Below, piece by piece: positions 16,582 through 24,668 of a stretch of DNA of 43,592 nucleotides. Position numbers and translations under genes: made by a program. The notes beneath the pieces are model-generated. The model saw only the letters and a program-made list of their open reading frames with translations, did no database searches and had not been told where the DNA came from. Location: assembly GCA_002342685.1 (NCBI GenBank), contig DDQN01000103.1:1-43592 (forward strand). The letters run 5' to 3'. Every line of letters starts with the position of its first letter. The first letter of the stretch is position 1. Source of the DNA: Vibrio sp. UBA2441. GTDB lineage: Bacteria; Pseudomonadota; Gammaproteobacteria; Enterobacterales; Vibrionaceae.

Positions 16582-17565
16582 ATGAAAAAAACAGCTATCA
16601 CTTTACTCGTATTTGCAACATTCAGCGCAAGTGCAGATTACGAACAGGCACACGATCCACACGTAATCAACCCTCTAGGGCAAATTTGTAAAATCGGTAC
16701 TGGTACTATTGAACCGACAAAACCTGATACAGGAGAAACGAATCCACCAGTAGAACCAGGTGAACTCGTCAACCCAGACGGTTACTACACAGCAGCAATG
16801 AGCTTGTCTGGAGCGGAACTAAAAGCTTCGTTGAATACAATAATCTCTGAACCTCATATAAAACTAGCCTACACAGATCACGGTAGTACTAACCCAGAAA
16901 CAGATATGGATGTATGGAAGGCATTAAAATACACCGACCAAGATCCAAATAATTCTGATAATGTAATTTTACTTTACTCTGGAAGATCCCAGCATCAAAA
17001 CTCTTACACGAGTTCGAAAACTCTACCTCCAGGAGTAGAGGCTCCTGCATATGCAGATACATGGAACCGCGAACACGTTTGGGCAAAATCTCAGGCAGGA
17101 TTCCCAGACCAAGGCCCATATGGTTATACTGATATTCATCATCTAAGACCTACGGATCAGTCTTTAAACTCTGAACGTAACAATAGAGAGTTTCTTGAAG
17201 GTGGTGACCCAACCAACGAATCACCAGAAGCTGGCAACAGAAAATCTTCAGGTTCAGGATCGGATACTTTCGAACCTAGAGATGAAGTTAAAGGTGACGT
17301 CGCTCGTATGCTGTTCTATATGGCAACACGTTATGAAGGTAGCGATCCTAAAACTCCAGATCTTGAATTAGCCGTTGGTACCGAATCTGGAGCATCAAAA
17401 ATTGGTGACCTCTGTACTTTGCTAAGATGGAACAAACAAGATCCAGTGGATGAGTTTGAAGCAAAACGAAATAATAGGATCCATGAAATACAGAAAAACC
17501 GTAACCCATATATCGATAACCCACAGTGGGTTGATAGCGTTTACGATAACGGCGAATGTAACTAA
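16582..17565 (+). CDS. Secreted endonuclease I family nuclease
   Basis: A 327-aa nuclease with signal peptide (cleavage near SASA/DYEQ), a short N-terminal segment with a Pro/Thr-rich linker (about 40-60), and an endonuclease I domain with the metal-dependent motif WNREHVWAKS, then DIHHLRPTDQSLNSERNN (about 150-195). These correspond to the catalytic His and the metal-binding Asn of the family that includes EndA, Vibrio Dns and Bacillus Bsn. The catalytic set looks intact. It has no GlyGly-CTERM tail, so it is probably released or periplasmic. It follows the Xds-like gene by 52 bp on the same strand and is likely co-transcribed; a bidirectional terminator follows. An active enzyme next to an apparently inactive one is notable. 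Confidence 0.9.
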   Translation: MKKTAITLLVFATFSASADYEQAHDPHVINPLGQICKIGTGTIEPTKPDTGETNPPVEPGELVNPDGYYTAAMSLSGAELKASLNTIISEPHIKLAYTDHGSTNPETDMDVWKALKYTDQDPNNSDNVILLYSGRSQHQNSYTSSKTLPPGVEAPAYADTWNREHVWAKSQAGFPDQGPYGYTDIHHLRPTDQSLNSERNNREFLEGGDPTNESPEAGNRKSSGSGSDTFEPRDEVKGDVARMLFYMATRYEGSDPKTPDLELAVGTESGASKIGDLCTLLRWNKQDPVDEFEAKRNNRIHEIQKNRNPYIDNPQWVDSVYDNGECN

Positions 17566-17588
17566 ATTAATCCATGCCTAAATACGAC

Positions 17589-17622
17589 AAAAGCCAGTTG
17601 GTCTCCCAACTGGCTTTTTTTG
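17589..17622. terminator. Bidirectional terminator between the nuclease gene and trpS
   Basis: Perfect 11-bp stem AAGCCAGTTGG/CCAACTGGCTT with a TCTC loop (602-605 of 17.6 kb), followed by a T-run on the plus strand and preceded by AAAA on the left. It ends the plus-strand nuclease transcript and the minus-strand trpS transcript. Confidence 0.92.
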
Positions 17623-17671
17623 TATAATTGACCTAGCAAAGGTTTCACATACAGGCAGTTATAACAATGAA

Positions 17672-18676
17672 CTACGGACGGGCAACAAAGCCTACTGCTT
17701 CATAAACTTTCTTCAGCGTCACTGCTGCACGTGCAGATGCTTTATCAGCCCCTGCTTTCATCACCGAATCGAGATAAGCTCTATCTCCACGGATACGCTT
17801 ATATTCAGCCTGTACAGGCTCTAACATAGCGACGACAGCATCTGCCACATCCACTTTCAAGTGACCATACATCTTGCCTTGGTATTCAGCTTCAATGTCA
17901 GCAAACGTTTTGCCTGTCGCCGCCGACATCAAGCCCATAAGGTTGGCAATGCCCGGCTTAACTTCAATATCATAAGCAATACGTGGTGGATCTTCAGGGT
18001 CGGTCACTGCGCTCTTAATTTTCTTAGTGATGGATTTAGGGTCTTCCAACAGGGTAATCACGTTTTTACGGTTGTCATCCGACTTAGACATTTTCTTAGT
18101 CGCATCCTGCAGGCTCATTACCCGTGCACCTATCGTAGGAATGTAAGGTTCCGGAACCACAAATGTTTCGCCATATAGGTTGTTAAAGCGAGTCGCAATA
18201 TCACGGGCTAGTTCAAGGTGCTGCTTTTGGTCACTGCCTACTGGAACTTGCTCTGCCTGATAAGCCAGAATATCCGCTGCCATCAATACCGGATAATCAT
18301 ATAGGCCAACATTAATATCGTTAGCATAACGCTGAGACTTGTCTTTAAACTGAGTCATTCGGTTAAGCTCACCCATTTGGGTATAGCAGTTCAATACCCA
18401 ACCTAATTGCGCATGCTCAGGAACATGAGACTGAACAAACAGAGTGCTCTTCTCTGGCGTAACACCAACAGCAAGACAAATAGACAGTGCGTCTAGAGTC
18501 GCTTCGTATAATGCTTTCGGGTCCTGACGAACTGTGATTGCATGCAGGTCAACAACACAGTATTGACAATCATAATCATCCTGCATCTGATGCCACTGAC
18601 GCAGAGCACCTAAGTAGTTACCAATACTTAGTTCGCCTGATGGCTGAACGCCACTCAAAACAATAGGTTTGCTCAT
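17672..18676 (-). CDS. trpS: Tryptophanyl-tRNA synthetase
   Basis: A class Ic aminoacyl-tRNA synthetase (334 aa) that charges tRNA-Trp. The HIGH-like motif is SIGN (near residue 17, PSGELSIGNYLGAL) and the KMSKS loop is intact (KKMSKSDD, about 195). Length matches the bacterial family. AAGGA precedes the ATG. It is the last gene of the aroK-aroB-damX-dam-rpe-gph-trpS group, 109 bp after gph, in the same order as in E. coli. Confidence 0.97.
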   Translation of the reverse strand: MSKPIVLSGVQPSGELSIGNYLGALRQWHQMQDDYDCQYCVVDLHAITVRQDPKALYEATLDALSICLAVGVTPEKSTLFVQSHVPEHAQLGWVLNCYTQMGELNRMTQFKDKSQRYANDINVGLYDYPVLMAADILAYQAEQVPVGSDQKQHLELARDIATRFNNLYGETFVVPEPYIPTIGARVMSLQDATKKMSKSDDNRKNVITLLEDPKSITKKIKSAVTDPEDPPRIAYDIEVKPGIANLMGLMSAATGKTFADIEAEYQGKMYGHLKVDVADAVVAMLEPVQAEYKRIRGDRAYLDSVMKAGADKASARAAVTLKKVYEAVGFVARP

Positions 18677-18785
18677 GATTATGATTCCTTAATAACTTCT
18701 TTTATATATAAATGGTTAATGAAACTTAAGCCAGTGTACTCATTAAACAGTATTTTTCCAGAGCTTCGTTTATGATCAGGAAAGT

Positions 18786-19472
18786 TTACGCTGAAACTGA
18801 CAATAATCTGAGCAACTCAGCCATTTCGTCGGCAACAAAATCGGGATTAGCGTCTGAAATAGGCTCGCCATGATTGTAGCCATACGTTAATGCAAATGAA
18901 GGACAATGTGCATTTTTTGCCGCCTGAATGTCGTTTTTCGAATCACCCACCATCAGCATTTCATCCGCGCTTAAATGATGTTTTTCTAGCAACCAGTTCA
19001 AAGCCATAGGGTCAGGTTTGCGCTTAGGGAAATCTTCGCCGCCAATCACATCCAGAAAAAGATGATCGATTTGTTGCTTCTCTAGAATTTCAGGAACGAA
19101 CTCAGAAGGTTTATTAGTCACAACAGCAAGTTTATATCCTGCGGAATGAAGCTTTTCTAAAGTGCTTTTTACCGTTGGGTACAGATAACTTAGTTTGTGC
19201 CCGCTAGCCGTATACGCCTGGTTAAATAGCTCTCTCGCTTTAGCCAGCTCATCTGTATTCAGTTTAGGATCTACCGTCATGCTGCGGCTAAGTGCGCGGG
19301 AGAGAAGAATCTCAACACCATTACCTACCCAATGGCTTACCTGCTCTTCACTGATGGCCTCGTAACCTAACGCTTGTATTGCAGCATCAACACCAATCGT
19401 GAGGTCCGGAACACTATTCAACAGCGTGCCATCCAGGTCAAACGCGATAAACTTAATTTCTTTCAAAGACAT
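18786..19472 (-). CDS. gph: Phosphoglycolate phosphatase
   Basis: A HAD-superfamily phosphatase (228 aa) that removes 2-phosphoglycolate, formed mainly during repair of oxidised DNA ends. Motif I is FDLDGTLLNS, motif II is VVTNKP, and motif III/IV appear as KRKPDP and MVGDSKNDIQAA. GAGG lies seven bases before the ATG. It follows rpe by 57 bp, with a small hairpin in the gap. Confidence 0.95.
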   Translation of the reverse strand: MSLKEIKFIAFDLDGTLLNSVPDLTIGVDAAIQALGYEAISEEQVSHWVGNGVEILLSRALSRSMTVDPKLNTDELAKARELFNQAYTASGHKLSYLYPTVKSTLEKLHSAGYKLAVVTNKPSEFVPEILEKQQIDHLFLDVIGGEDFPKRKPDPMALNWLLEKHHLSADEMLMVGDSKNDIQAAKNAHCPSFALTYGYNHGEPISDANPDFVADEMAELLRLLSVSA

Positions 19473-19493
19473 GCTCTTACCTCAACAACTAAA

Positions 19494-19509
19494 GGGCGTT
19501 TATACGCCC
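19494..19509 (-). other. Small hairpin between rpe and gph
   Basis: GGGCGT/ACGCCC arms with a 4-base loop lie between the rpe stop and the gph Shine-Dalgarno. On the minus strand it is followed by only three T, so it is more likely an mRNA processing or attenuation structure than a full terminator. Confidence 0.4.
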
Positions 19510-19529
19510 CTTAAAATACAACAGTGGGA

Positions 19530-20204
19530 TTATTTCTTAACGCCAGCTAACTCTTCACGCATCTGATCGATAACAGCTTTATAGTCGGACTGGCCGAAAA
19601 TAGCAGAACCTGCGACAAACATATCTGCACCTGCTTCAGCAATTTCACGAATGTTTTCGACTTTAACACCACCATCGATTTCTAGACGAATATTACGGCC
19701 TGATGCTGTAATGCGTTCACGAATATCACGCAACTTATCTAAAGATGAAGGGATAAATGACTGGCCGCCAAAACCAGGGTTTACCGACATCAATAAAATC
19801 ATATCGATTTTATCCATAAGGTAATCTAAGCAAGTCAGAGGCGTTGCTGGGTTAAGAACCAGTCCTGCCTGACAACCATTCTCTTTGATAAGTTGAAGGC
19901 TGCGATCTAAATGGTCCGTTGCTTCCGCATGAATCGTAATCATGGTTGCACCCGCTTTAGCAAAGTCAGGGATGATTCGGTCAACAGGTTTTACCATCAG
20001 GTGAACATCTATTGGAGCGGTAATACCGTAATCTCGCAACGCTTTACAGATAGGCGCGCCAAATGAAAGGTTAGGTACAAAATGGTTATCCATCACATCA
20101 AAGTGAATAACATCAGCACCTGCATTCAATACGCGCTCTACATCTTCACCAAGGCGGGCAAAATCAGCAGATAAAATGGAAGGTGCAATTAGAAAGTCTT
20201 TCAT
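19530..20204 (-). CDS. rpe: Ribulose-phosphate 3-epimerase
   Basis: A TIM-barrel epimerase (224 aa) that interconverts ribulose 5-phosphate and xylulose 5-phosphate in the pentose phosphate pathway. Motifs: IAPSILSADFARLG at the N-terminus, VIHFDVMDNHFVPN (metal-binding His and catalytic Asp), SVNPGFGGQ and the second catalytic Asp in EIDGGV. The frame is open to 20243, but the family begins at MKDFLIAPSIL, so the ATG at 20204 is chosen. Its Shine-Dalgarno is modest (AAGAGA). It lies 72 bp after dam. Confidence 0.96.
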   Translation of the reverse strand: MKDFLIAPSILSADFARLGEDVERVLNAGADVIHFDVMDNHFVPNLSFGAPICKALRDYGITAPIDVHLMVKPVDRIIPDFAKAGATMITIHAEATDHLDRSLQLIKENGCQAGLVLNPATPLTCLDYLMDKIDMILLMSVNPGFGGQSFIPSSLDKLRDIRERITASGRNIRLEIDGGVKVENIREIAEAGADMFVAGSAIFGQSDYKAVIDQMREELAGVKK

Positions 20205-20276
20205 ATTGGGTCTCTTGTGATGATGGGCAAAATATGCACGCAATTCTACCTAAGGAAACCCAAAGATCCTAGTGTT

Positions 20277-21134
20277 CTAAACGAGACTCATCTTAATGCG
20301 TTCTGAATCTGGTTTCTGCTCGGCTTCAAATAGAGCAAAAAGTTCATCAACTTTATTTCGACCAGCACCATTACGACTAATGGTACGCCTTACCTGAATT
20401 GTCTCCAGACTTGCACCTTTATATAAACGTCGCGTATGCGCTGTATCATGATTAGAAATTAATACTGGGATACCACGTTTTTTAGCTGTTCGCTCTGAAA
20501 CTTCCGCCAAATTAGCTTGATCATCCAGAGTGAAACCATTGCCTGCATAAGAGGTAAAGTTCGCTGTATTGGAGAGTGGTGCATAAGGTGGGTCACAATA
20601 AATGACACTGCCTTTTCTCGCGCGGGAAAACGTATCCGTATAGCTTTCGCAGACGAATGTCGCTTTCTTTGCTTTCTCCGAAAAAAAGATCATCTCTTTT
20701 TCTGGAAAATAGGGTTTCTTATAAGAACCAAATGGAACATTAAAGCCCCCTTTTTTGTTATAACGGCATAAGCCGTTAAAACCGAATCGATTCATATATA
20801 AAAAGGCGACAGATCGAAACCAGACATCATCAGTGGCGTTAAATTGCGCCCGAATATCTAGATAAAACTCTTTTTTATTGCACTCCGGCCTAAAAAAGCG
20901 TCTGGACTCTTCGATGTATATTTCTGGTTCGTTTTTTAACAGGTTATAAAGATTAATCAGATCTTTATTGATATCGGCCAGCAGGTACTCTTCGTATTCG
21001 GTATTAAGAAATACCGAACCTGCACCGACAAAAGGTTCAATGAGTTTTTTAGCAGGTGGTAAATGGCGCTGAATATCTTCGACGAGACCATATTTGCCTC
21101 CAGCCCATTTAAGAAAGGCACGTTGCTTTTTCAT
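20277..21134 (-). CDS. dam: DNA adenine methyltransferase (GATC)
   Basis: Methylates adenine in GATC, controlling mismatch repair and replication timing; it is essential or nearly so in vibrios with two chromosomes. The 285-aa sequence has the S-adenosylmethionine motif FLKWAGGKYGLVEDI at the start, LIEPFVGAGSVFLNT, and the catalytic DPPYAPLS near residue 180. This is the alpha-class order. It sits between damX and rpe, as in other gammaproteobacteria, rather than next to a restriction gene, so it is the housekeeping orphan enzyme. Confidence 0.97.
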   Translation of the reverse strand: MKKQRAFLKWAGGKYGLVEDIQRHLPPAKKLIEPFVGAGSVFLNTEYEEYLLADINKDLINLYNLLKNEPEIYIEESRRFFRPECNKKEFYLDIRAQFNATDDVWFRSVAFLYMNRFGFNGLCRYNKKGGFNVPFGSYKKPYFPEKEMIFFSEKAKKATFVCESYTDTFSRARKGSVIYCDPPYAPLSNTANFTSYAGNGFTLDDQANLAEVSERTAKKRGIPVLISNHDTAHTRRLYKGASLETIQVRRTISRNGAGRNKVDELFALFEAEQKPDSERIKMSLV

Positions 21135-21200
21135 TTACTGCTTTAACCACCGACAAAAAAGAAGGGCGGAATGTAACACATTTTTTGCCGAAGCTCAGTG

Positions 21201-22748
21201 TTAATTTGCACGCTCTATCTCCCTGTGCACTTGCAGCATCGATTTAGCCCAAGGCTCAAGTTGCTGAACGGAAATAGAAAGCTCTTCACGGGCATTTCTA
21301 GCCGACTGAATTGTAGGGAAATCTTTATAGGTAACGATATACCATTGAGTATCACCCCTAACAGTAGGGTACACTCTGACCCGATCTTCCAAACCATGTT
21401 CATCTATAAACTGCTGCACTTCTTCTAGTGTCGTTAATGCCGCAAGCTGAAGCGTGTAATTACGATCGGATACTGCCAGCAATTCTTGTTTCGCAAATGA
21501 AAAGGTCACTAAAGGGGGTGCATTCTCTTCACGTGGCAGGTTAGTTTGTGCAATAGGCGCTTCTGTTTCTGAAATCACAGGTTCTATTTCTGGAGCAACC
21601 GGTGCAATATCTGCAACGTTTACCTGTTCCGTTTCCGCTGCGGCTTTTTCTGTCGCCGCTTTAACGGCATCATCAATAATTTGCGTATTCGCTACGCCGC
21701 CTTCTAATAAGGCATCGACCACGACAGAAGGAACCACAACACGTTGGCCGTCATCTGACTGTCCAACCGACGCGGTACTATTAGGAATCGCCGGAGGCAG
21801 CCCGGAATTATCCACCAGTTCATCGGTTTCTGTTTGCGTAGCCCCTTCAATCAGGCCTTGCGCGACTGACGTTGAAACCGTGTCAGTACTGGAAGAAATA
21901 ACCGTCTGCTCTGTGCCACTAACTGCGGTTTGACCTGGATTTAATCCACTGCTATCAGGAATAGGTTGAGTGAAGAACCATAGATACCCACCAGCAATAA
22001 GGAGAAGCAAGCTGAGTATTAGTACTGCTATTTTAATTGGAGAGCCAATAATAGAGCGAATGATGATTCTTTTTTCCACTTTCCGTTCTCCTAACGCCAT
22101 GAGTGCTCCCGGTAACGGTGGGGTTTTGATGGCCTGAACCCGAATAAGACGCTTAGCCTCTTCACCTGCAATGTATTTCACTACCAGTAGCTCAATAAAC
22201 ATTTCAACCTCTTTTCCAGACAGAGGTTCAATTTCTAATGTAAGTGGCTTAGTTTCCTGACCATAACTAAGCCGGGATAGAACAGGATCCAGCTTTTCAC
22301 CTTGAGTGAAAAGAATAACATTAATATTCCAGGCTGGATTGGTCTGAGCTTCAAGAACCAGAGTCCAAAGCTCTGCAAGAAGAGTTTCACTAAGTTGCTG
22401 AGCATCATCAATTACAATGACGACATCACAGGGTTGATCTTCAATCATACGAGCAAAACTATTAGAAATAGTGTCTTGCTCATTAAAAAGCGGGCTAGGA
22501 ACCAATTGGTTGAGAATAATGGCTCTTTTTTGTTCATCCGACTGGTTTGGATGACACATGAGAAGAGATTGGTTTTTGTCCTGAGACCAAGCTTCCAAAT
22601 AGCGCTGAGCAATCCAGGACTTACCTGAACCTTTAACACCAGAAATATTGGTTAGATTGGAACCAAAACGAGTTAGCAATCGCAAACGATCCAACAAATC
22701 GATCTGTGATTCTATATCCAATACACGTAACTCATGAGCCAAACTCAT
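21201..22748 (-). CDS. damX: Cell-division protein DamX with N-terminal ATPase-like and C-terminal SPOR domains
   Basis: A 515-aa inner-membrane protein. The cytoplasmic N-terminus is an AAA/ExeA-like domain with Walker A GVKGSGKS (residues 37-44) and a Walker-B-like VVIVIDDAQQ (about 105-115). One transmembrane helix follows (about 232-253), then a low-complexity Ala/Glu/Thr-rich periplasmic linker and a SPOR domain (about 430-510, NYTLQLAALTTLEEVQQFI). SPOR domains bind denuded septal peptidoglycan and bring the protein to the division site. AGGA precedes the ATG. It lies 24 bp after aroB and 66 bp before dam. The good Walker A suggests that nucleotide binding may be real here. Confidence 0.9.
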   Translation of the reverse strand: MSLAHELRVLDIESQIDLLDRLRLLTRFGSNLTNISGVKGSGKSWIAQRYLEAWSQDKNQSLLMCHPNQSDEQKRAIILNQLVPSPLFNEQDTISNSFARMIEDQPCDVVIVIDDAQQLSETLLAELWTLVLEAQTNPAWNINVILFTQGEKLDPVLSRLSYGQETKPLTLEIEPLSGKEVEMFIELLVVKYIAGEEAKRLIRVQAIKTPPLPGALMALGERKVEKRIIIRSIIGSPIKIAVLILSLLLLIAGGYLWFFTQPIPDSSGLNPGQTAVSGTEQTVISSSTDTVSTSVAQGLIEGATQTETDELVDNSGLPPAIPNSTASVGQSDDGQRVVVPSVVVDALLEGGVANTQIIDDAVKAATEKAAAETEQVNVADIAPVAPEIEPVISETEAPIAQTNLPREENAPPLVTFSFAKQELLAVSDRNYTLQLAALTTLEEVQQFIDEHGLEDRVRVYPTVRGDTQWYIVTYKDFPTIQSARNAREELSISVQQLEPWAKSMLQVHREIERAN

Positions 22749-22772
22749 CAGATAATCCTATCAGTTTCTAGT

Positions 22773-23858
22773 TTATTGACGGAAAAAATCTATCGCTTGT
22801 TCTATACGTTCTTTCGGGACATCGGCAACAACTTCTGCACTGCCAATTCCTGTAGGCAATACAAGTCGAAGCTTTCCGGAAAGTACTTTTTTATCTCGCA
22901 TCATATGCTTTAAAAAATCATCAAAAGACATCGATTCTGGCGTATGTACCGGAAGGTTGGCTTTTTTCAGCAAGGTGATGATTCGATTTAGCTGCTGCTC
23001 TGATATTAGCCCTTGAAGCTGAGCCGTTTTAGCTGCCATTACGGTACCTGCAGAAACCGCTTCACCATGTAGCCAGTTACCGTAACCCAATTCGGCTTCA
23101 ATAGCATGACCAAATGTGTGCCCAAGATTTAACAGAGCCCTAATACCTGACTCTTTCTCATCTTGTTCAACCACTTCTGCTTTAATTTGACAGCATCGCG
23201 CAATAGCATAAGTGAGCGCTTGCTCATCCAGTGCGTACAGACTTTCTAAATTATCTTCAAGCCAAGTAAAAAAATCAGCATCATAAATAATGCCGTATTT
23301 AATGACTTCAGCTATCCCCGCAGAAAATTCTCTTTGCGGCAAAGTCGACAGACAGTTGGTATCGATAATGACAGATTTGGGCTGATAAAACGCCCCTATC
23401 ATATTCTTACCTAACGGATGATTAACTGCTGTTTTTCCACCAACAGAAGAATCCACCTGAGACAAGACCGTTGTCGGCACCTGAATGAAATCAACACCTC
23501 GCTGATAACAAGATGCAGCAAACCCGACTAAGTCCCCGATCACGCCACCACCTAAAGCCACCAAAACAACATCGCGAGCAAAGCTGCCTTCCAGCAGAAA
23601 ACTCATGACGGTTTCAAATGTTTCCAGGCTTTTGTACTTTTCACCATCAGGCAACTCAAGCACAGAAACATCACAACCTTGCTGCTCAATAAGCCTTACA
23701 ACTCTATCGGCGTACAAGGGCGCGACGGTCACGTTGCTTATGACAACCACTTTTTGTTGAGGGGATAAAAAAGAAAAGTACGCCGAGTTAGAAAATAACT
23801 CGGCGCCAATATAAATAGGGTAGCTTCTTTCACCAAGATCGACAGTGATCTGTTCCAT
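22773..23858 (-). CDS. aroB: 3-dehydroquinate synthase
   Basis: An NAD- and zinc-dependent enzyme (361 aa) that cyclises DAHP to 3-dehydroquinate, step two of the shikimate pathway. Family motifs: ELPDGEKYKSLET, the glycine-rich ALGGGVIGDLVGFAAS, VPTTVLSQVDSSVGGKTAVNHPLGKN, and the zinc-site NLGHTFGHAIE and WLHGEAVS. Start ATG with GGAGAG upstream. It lies 44 bp after aroK, which acts later in the same pathway. Confidence 0.97.
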   Translation of the reverse strand: MEQITVDLGERSYPIYIGAELFSNSAYFSFLSPQQKVVVISNVTVAPLYADRVVRLIEQQGCDVSVLELPDGEKYKSLETFETVMSFLLEGSFARDVVLVALGGGVIGDLVGFAASCYQRGVDFIQVPTTVLSQVDSSVGGKTAVNHPLGKNMIGAFYQPKSVIIDTNCLSTLPQREFSAGIAEVIKYGIIYDADFFTWLEDNLESLYALDEQALTYAIARCCQIKAEVVEQDEKESGIRALLNLGHTFGHAIEAELGYGNWLHGEAVSAGTVMAAKTAQLQGLISEQQLNRIITLLKKANLPVHTPESMSFDDFLKHMMRDKKVLSGKLRLVLPTGIGSAEVVADVPKERIEQAIDFFRQ

Positions 23859-23902
23859 GGTTTGCTCTCCAATTAGTGAAATTCTAGAGCCTGGATCAGG
23901 CT

Positions 23903-24421
23903 CTATCTTTCTTCTAGCATTTTCATGATTTGATTAGCGACTACTTTCGCACTCTGATCATCAGTGCGGACTGTATAATCTGCTACTTCTTCGTAGAGAG
24001 TGTTACGCTCACCAGCTAATGATTCCAATACATCACGGGGATCATCAGTTTGTAATAGTGGACGTTTTTTATCACGGTTTGTTCGAGCCAGTTGCTTCTC
24101 GATGGTTGTTTCAAGATAAACAACAATACCGCGAGCAGATAAACGATTACGATTATCTTTACTTTTGACTGAACCGCCACCTGTTGCTAGAACAATACCT
24201 TGTTGTTCTGTCAGGTCATTAATTACGGTTTCTTCGCGCTTGCGGAAACCATCTTCACCTTCAACATCAAATACCCAAGCAATATCTGCACCGGTGCGTT
24301 CTTCGATTACTGTATCAGAATCTAAAAACTCCATATGCAGTTGCTGCGCAAGATGTCTACCAATTGTACTTTTGCCGGCACCCATAGGACCAACAAGAAA
24401 AATATTTCGTTTTTCGGCCAT
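23903..24421 (-). CDS. aroK: Shikimate kinase
   Basis: Phosphorylates shikimate with ATP (172 aa). The Walker A loop is GPMGAGKS (residues 11-18), the shikimate-binding aspartate and arginine are in DSDTVIEERTG and GFRKREE, followed by ATGGGSV and the lid arginine stretch RDKKRPLL. It is the first gene of the aro-dam-trpS run. The Shine-Dalgarno is weak. The 247-bp gap to pilQ is AT-rich and should contain the operon promoter. Confidence 0.96.
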   Translation of the reverse strand: MAEKRNIFLVGPMGAGKSTIGRHLAQQLHMEFLDSDTVIEERTGADIAWVFDVEGEDGFRKREETVINDLTEQQGIVLATGGGSVKSKDNRNRLSARGIVVYLETTIEKQLARTNRDKKRPLLQTDDPRDVLESLAGERNTLYEEVADYTVRTDDQSAKVVANQIMKMLEER

Positions 24422-24602
24422 GTTAAGCAGTATTTACAACGTTAATTCAATGAAATCGCCACCAAAATAGTACGCTATTAAAAACGTTACCTACGATAGT
24501 GACACCTATTCCTCACAGTTAAGTCGTGATAAGACCCGAAATTATCTAGATATGATGCGATTAATGCAACTTTATTTTTATCTGAATTGATTATTTAACA
24601 AT

Positions 24603-24622
24603 AAAAAACCATTAATCAATGG
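24603..24622 (-). terminator. Weak terminator-like hairpin after pilQ
   Basis: CCATT/AATGG arms with a 4-base loop, followed on the minus strand by TTTTTT, 47 bp after the pilQ stop. The stem is only five pairs, so termination may be partial. Confidence 0.4.
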
Positions 24623-24668
24623 CAACAAATAAATAAATGACATACAAATCAAAGGAATGGAAGCAAAG

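Noticed and set aside
20277..21134. dam as part of a restriction-modification or phage module
   Set aside because: It sits in the standard aroB-damX-dam-rpe-gph-trpS order with no restriction or phage gene nearby.
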